Below, piece by piece: positions 50,370-50,561 of a stretch of DNA of 50,561 nucleotides. The stretch comes from an uncultured Eubacteriales bacterium (GTDB lineage Bacteria; Bacillota; Clostridia; Lachnospirales; Lachnospiraceae): positions 1 to 50,561 of the forward strand of contig CASFID010000073.1 of the NCBI GenBank assembly GCA_949294665.1, read 5' to 3'. Each line of letters opens with the position of its first letter. Position 1 is the stretch's first letter. A program made the translations under genes and the position numbers. The notes beneath the pieces were generated by a model. The model saw only the letters and a program-made list of their open reading frames with translations, did not search any database and had not been told where the DNA came from.

Positions 50370-50561
50370 GTGATTATATAAATAATTTGAAGATTTTCAC
50401 ATATAATTTTAGAGGGAAGTTCTTGAGTTTCCGCAAACTGCATTGAAAAGATAGATATGTCTTCCTAAAGTACCAATCTGCCGTTTTTTGAGAAATTCAG
50501 AATGGCAGCACCGAGAATAGAGGCACTTTTATAAGCCCCGCCGGAACCGGGCTTTGGGAGA

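Overview
The window looks like a chromosome segment of a spore-forming, anaerobic gut firmicute of the Lachnospiraceae / Clostridium cluster XIVa type. The reasons are a near-canonical SpoIIID, a K+-dependent-type membrane pyrophosphatase, a clostridial GlgB, GuaA and DUF3810 protein, strong AGGAGG ribosome sites, several GTG/TTG starts, and a moderate base composition that turns clearly AT-rich only in the mobile region at the right. The species assignment is inference; no rRNA or tRNA gene was seen.

Left part (1-17.4 kb): the 3' end of an aldo/keto reductase; a leftward pair encoding a glycine-rich membrane protein and an ECF sigma factor carrying its own transmembrane and extracytoplasmic domain; then rightward a membrane GGDEF protein overlapping a domain-permuted GH3 glycosidase, a DUF3810 metallopeptidase-like protein, a small CPAC protein and a YbhJ-like aconitase-family hydratase. 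A leftward YfhO / GtrB-type glycosyltransferase pair follows. From 15.99 to 17.47 kb there is no intact long gene: it holds a decayed response regulator and a promoter-to-terminator unit with one 32-codon ORF.

Middle part (17.4-40.4 kb): a TPR / acidic-repeat / P-loop protein with eight 42-nt tandem repeats, a small P-loop kinase-like protein, glgB and hppA. Next is a five-gene unit (two unknowns, a ClpP paralogue, a truncated VirD4/TraG-like ATPase, RNase HI), a VOC protein, spoIIID and a Crh-like HPr protein. Then comes a six-gene envelope operon (VTC polyphosphate-polymerase-like protein, DUF4956, CotH kinase, membrane-anchored clan-A-like glycosidase, HEAT protein, processive GT2 synthase), followed by guaA.

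Right part (40.4-50.4 kb): an integrated, mobilizable element of about 10 kb sits at the 3' end of guaA. It has near-identical arm-type repeats at both ends, an XRE repressor with four spaced operators at a divergent promoter, an Xis-like protein, a tyrosine integrase, a MobC-like protein, a RepA-like ATPase, a candidate oriT, a MOBV relaxase, and AT-rich cargo. The cargo is a type II restriction-modification system (C5-methyltransferase with an inserted zinc ribbon, PD-(D/E)xK nuclease, C-protein-like regulator), a frameshifted membrane gene, and a membrane protein downstream of the repressor.

Most worth follow-up: the ClpP/VirD4-like operon, the polyphosphate/CotH/GT2 envelope operon with its structured leader, the overlapping terminator and sporulation promoter at spoIIID, the membrane-tethered sigma factor, the cryptic unit at 16.6-17.4 kb, and the element's repressor circuit.
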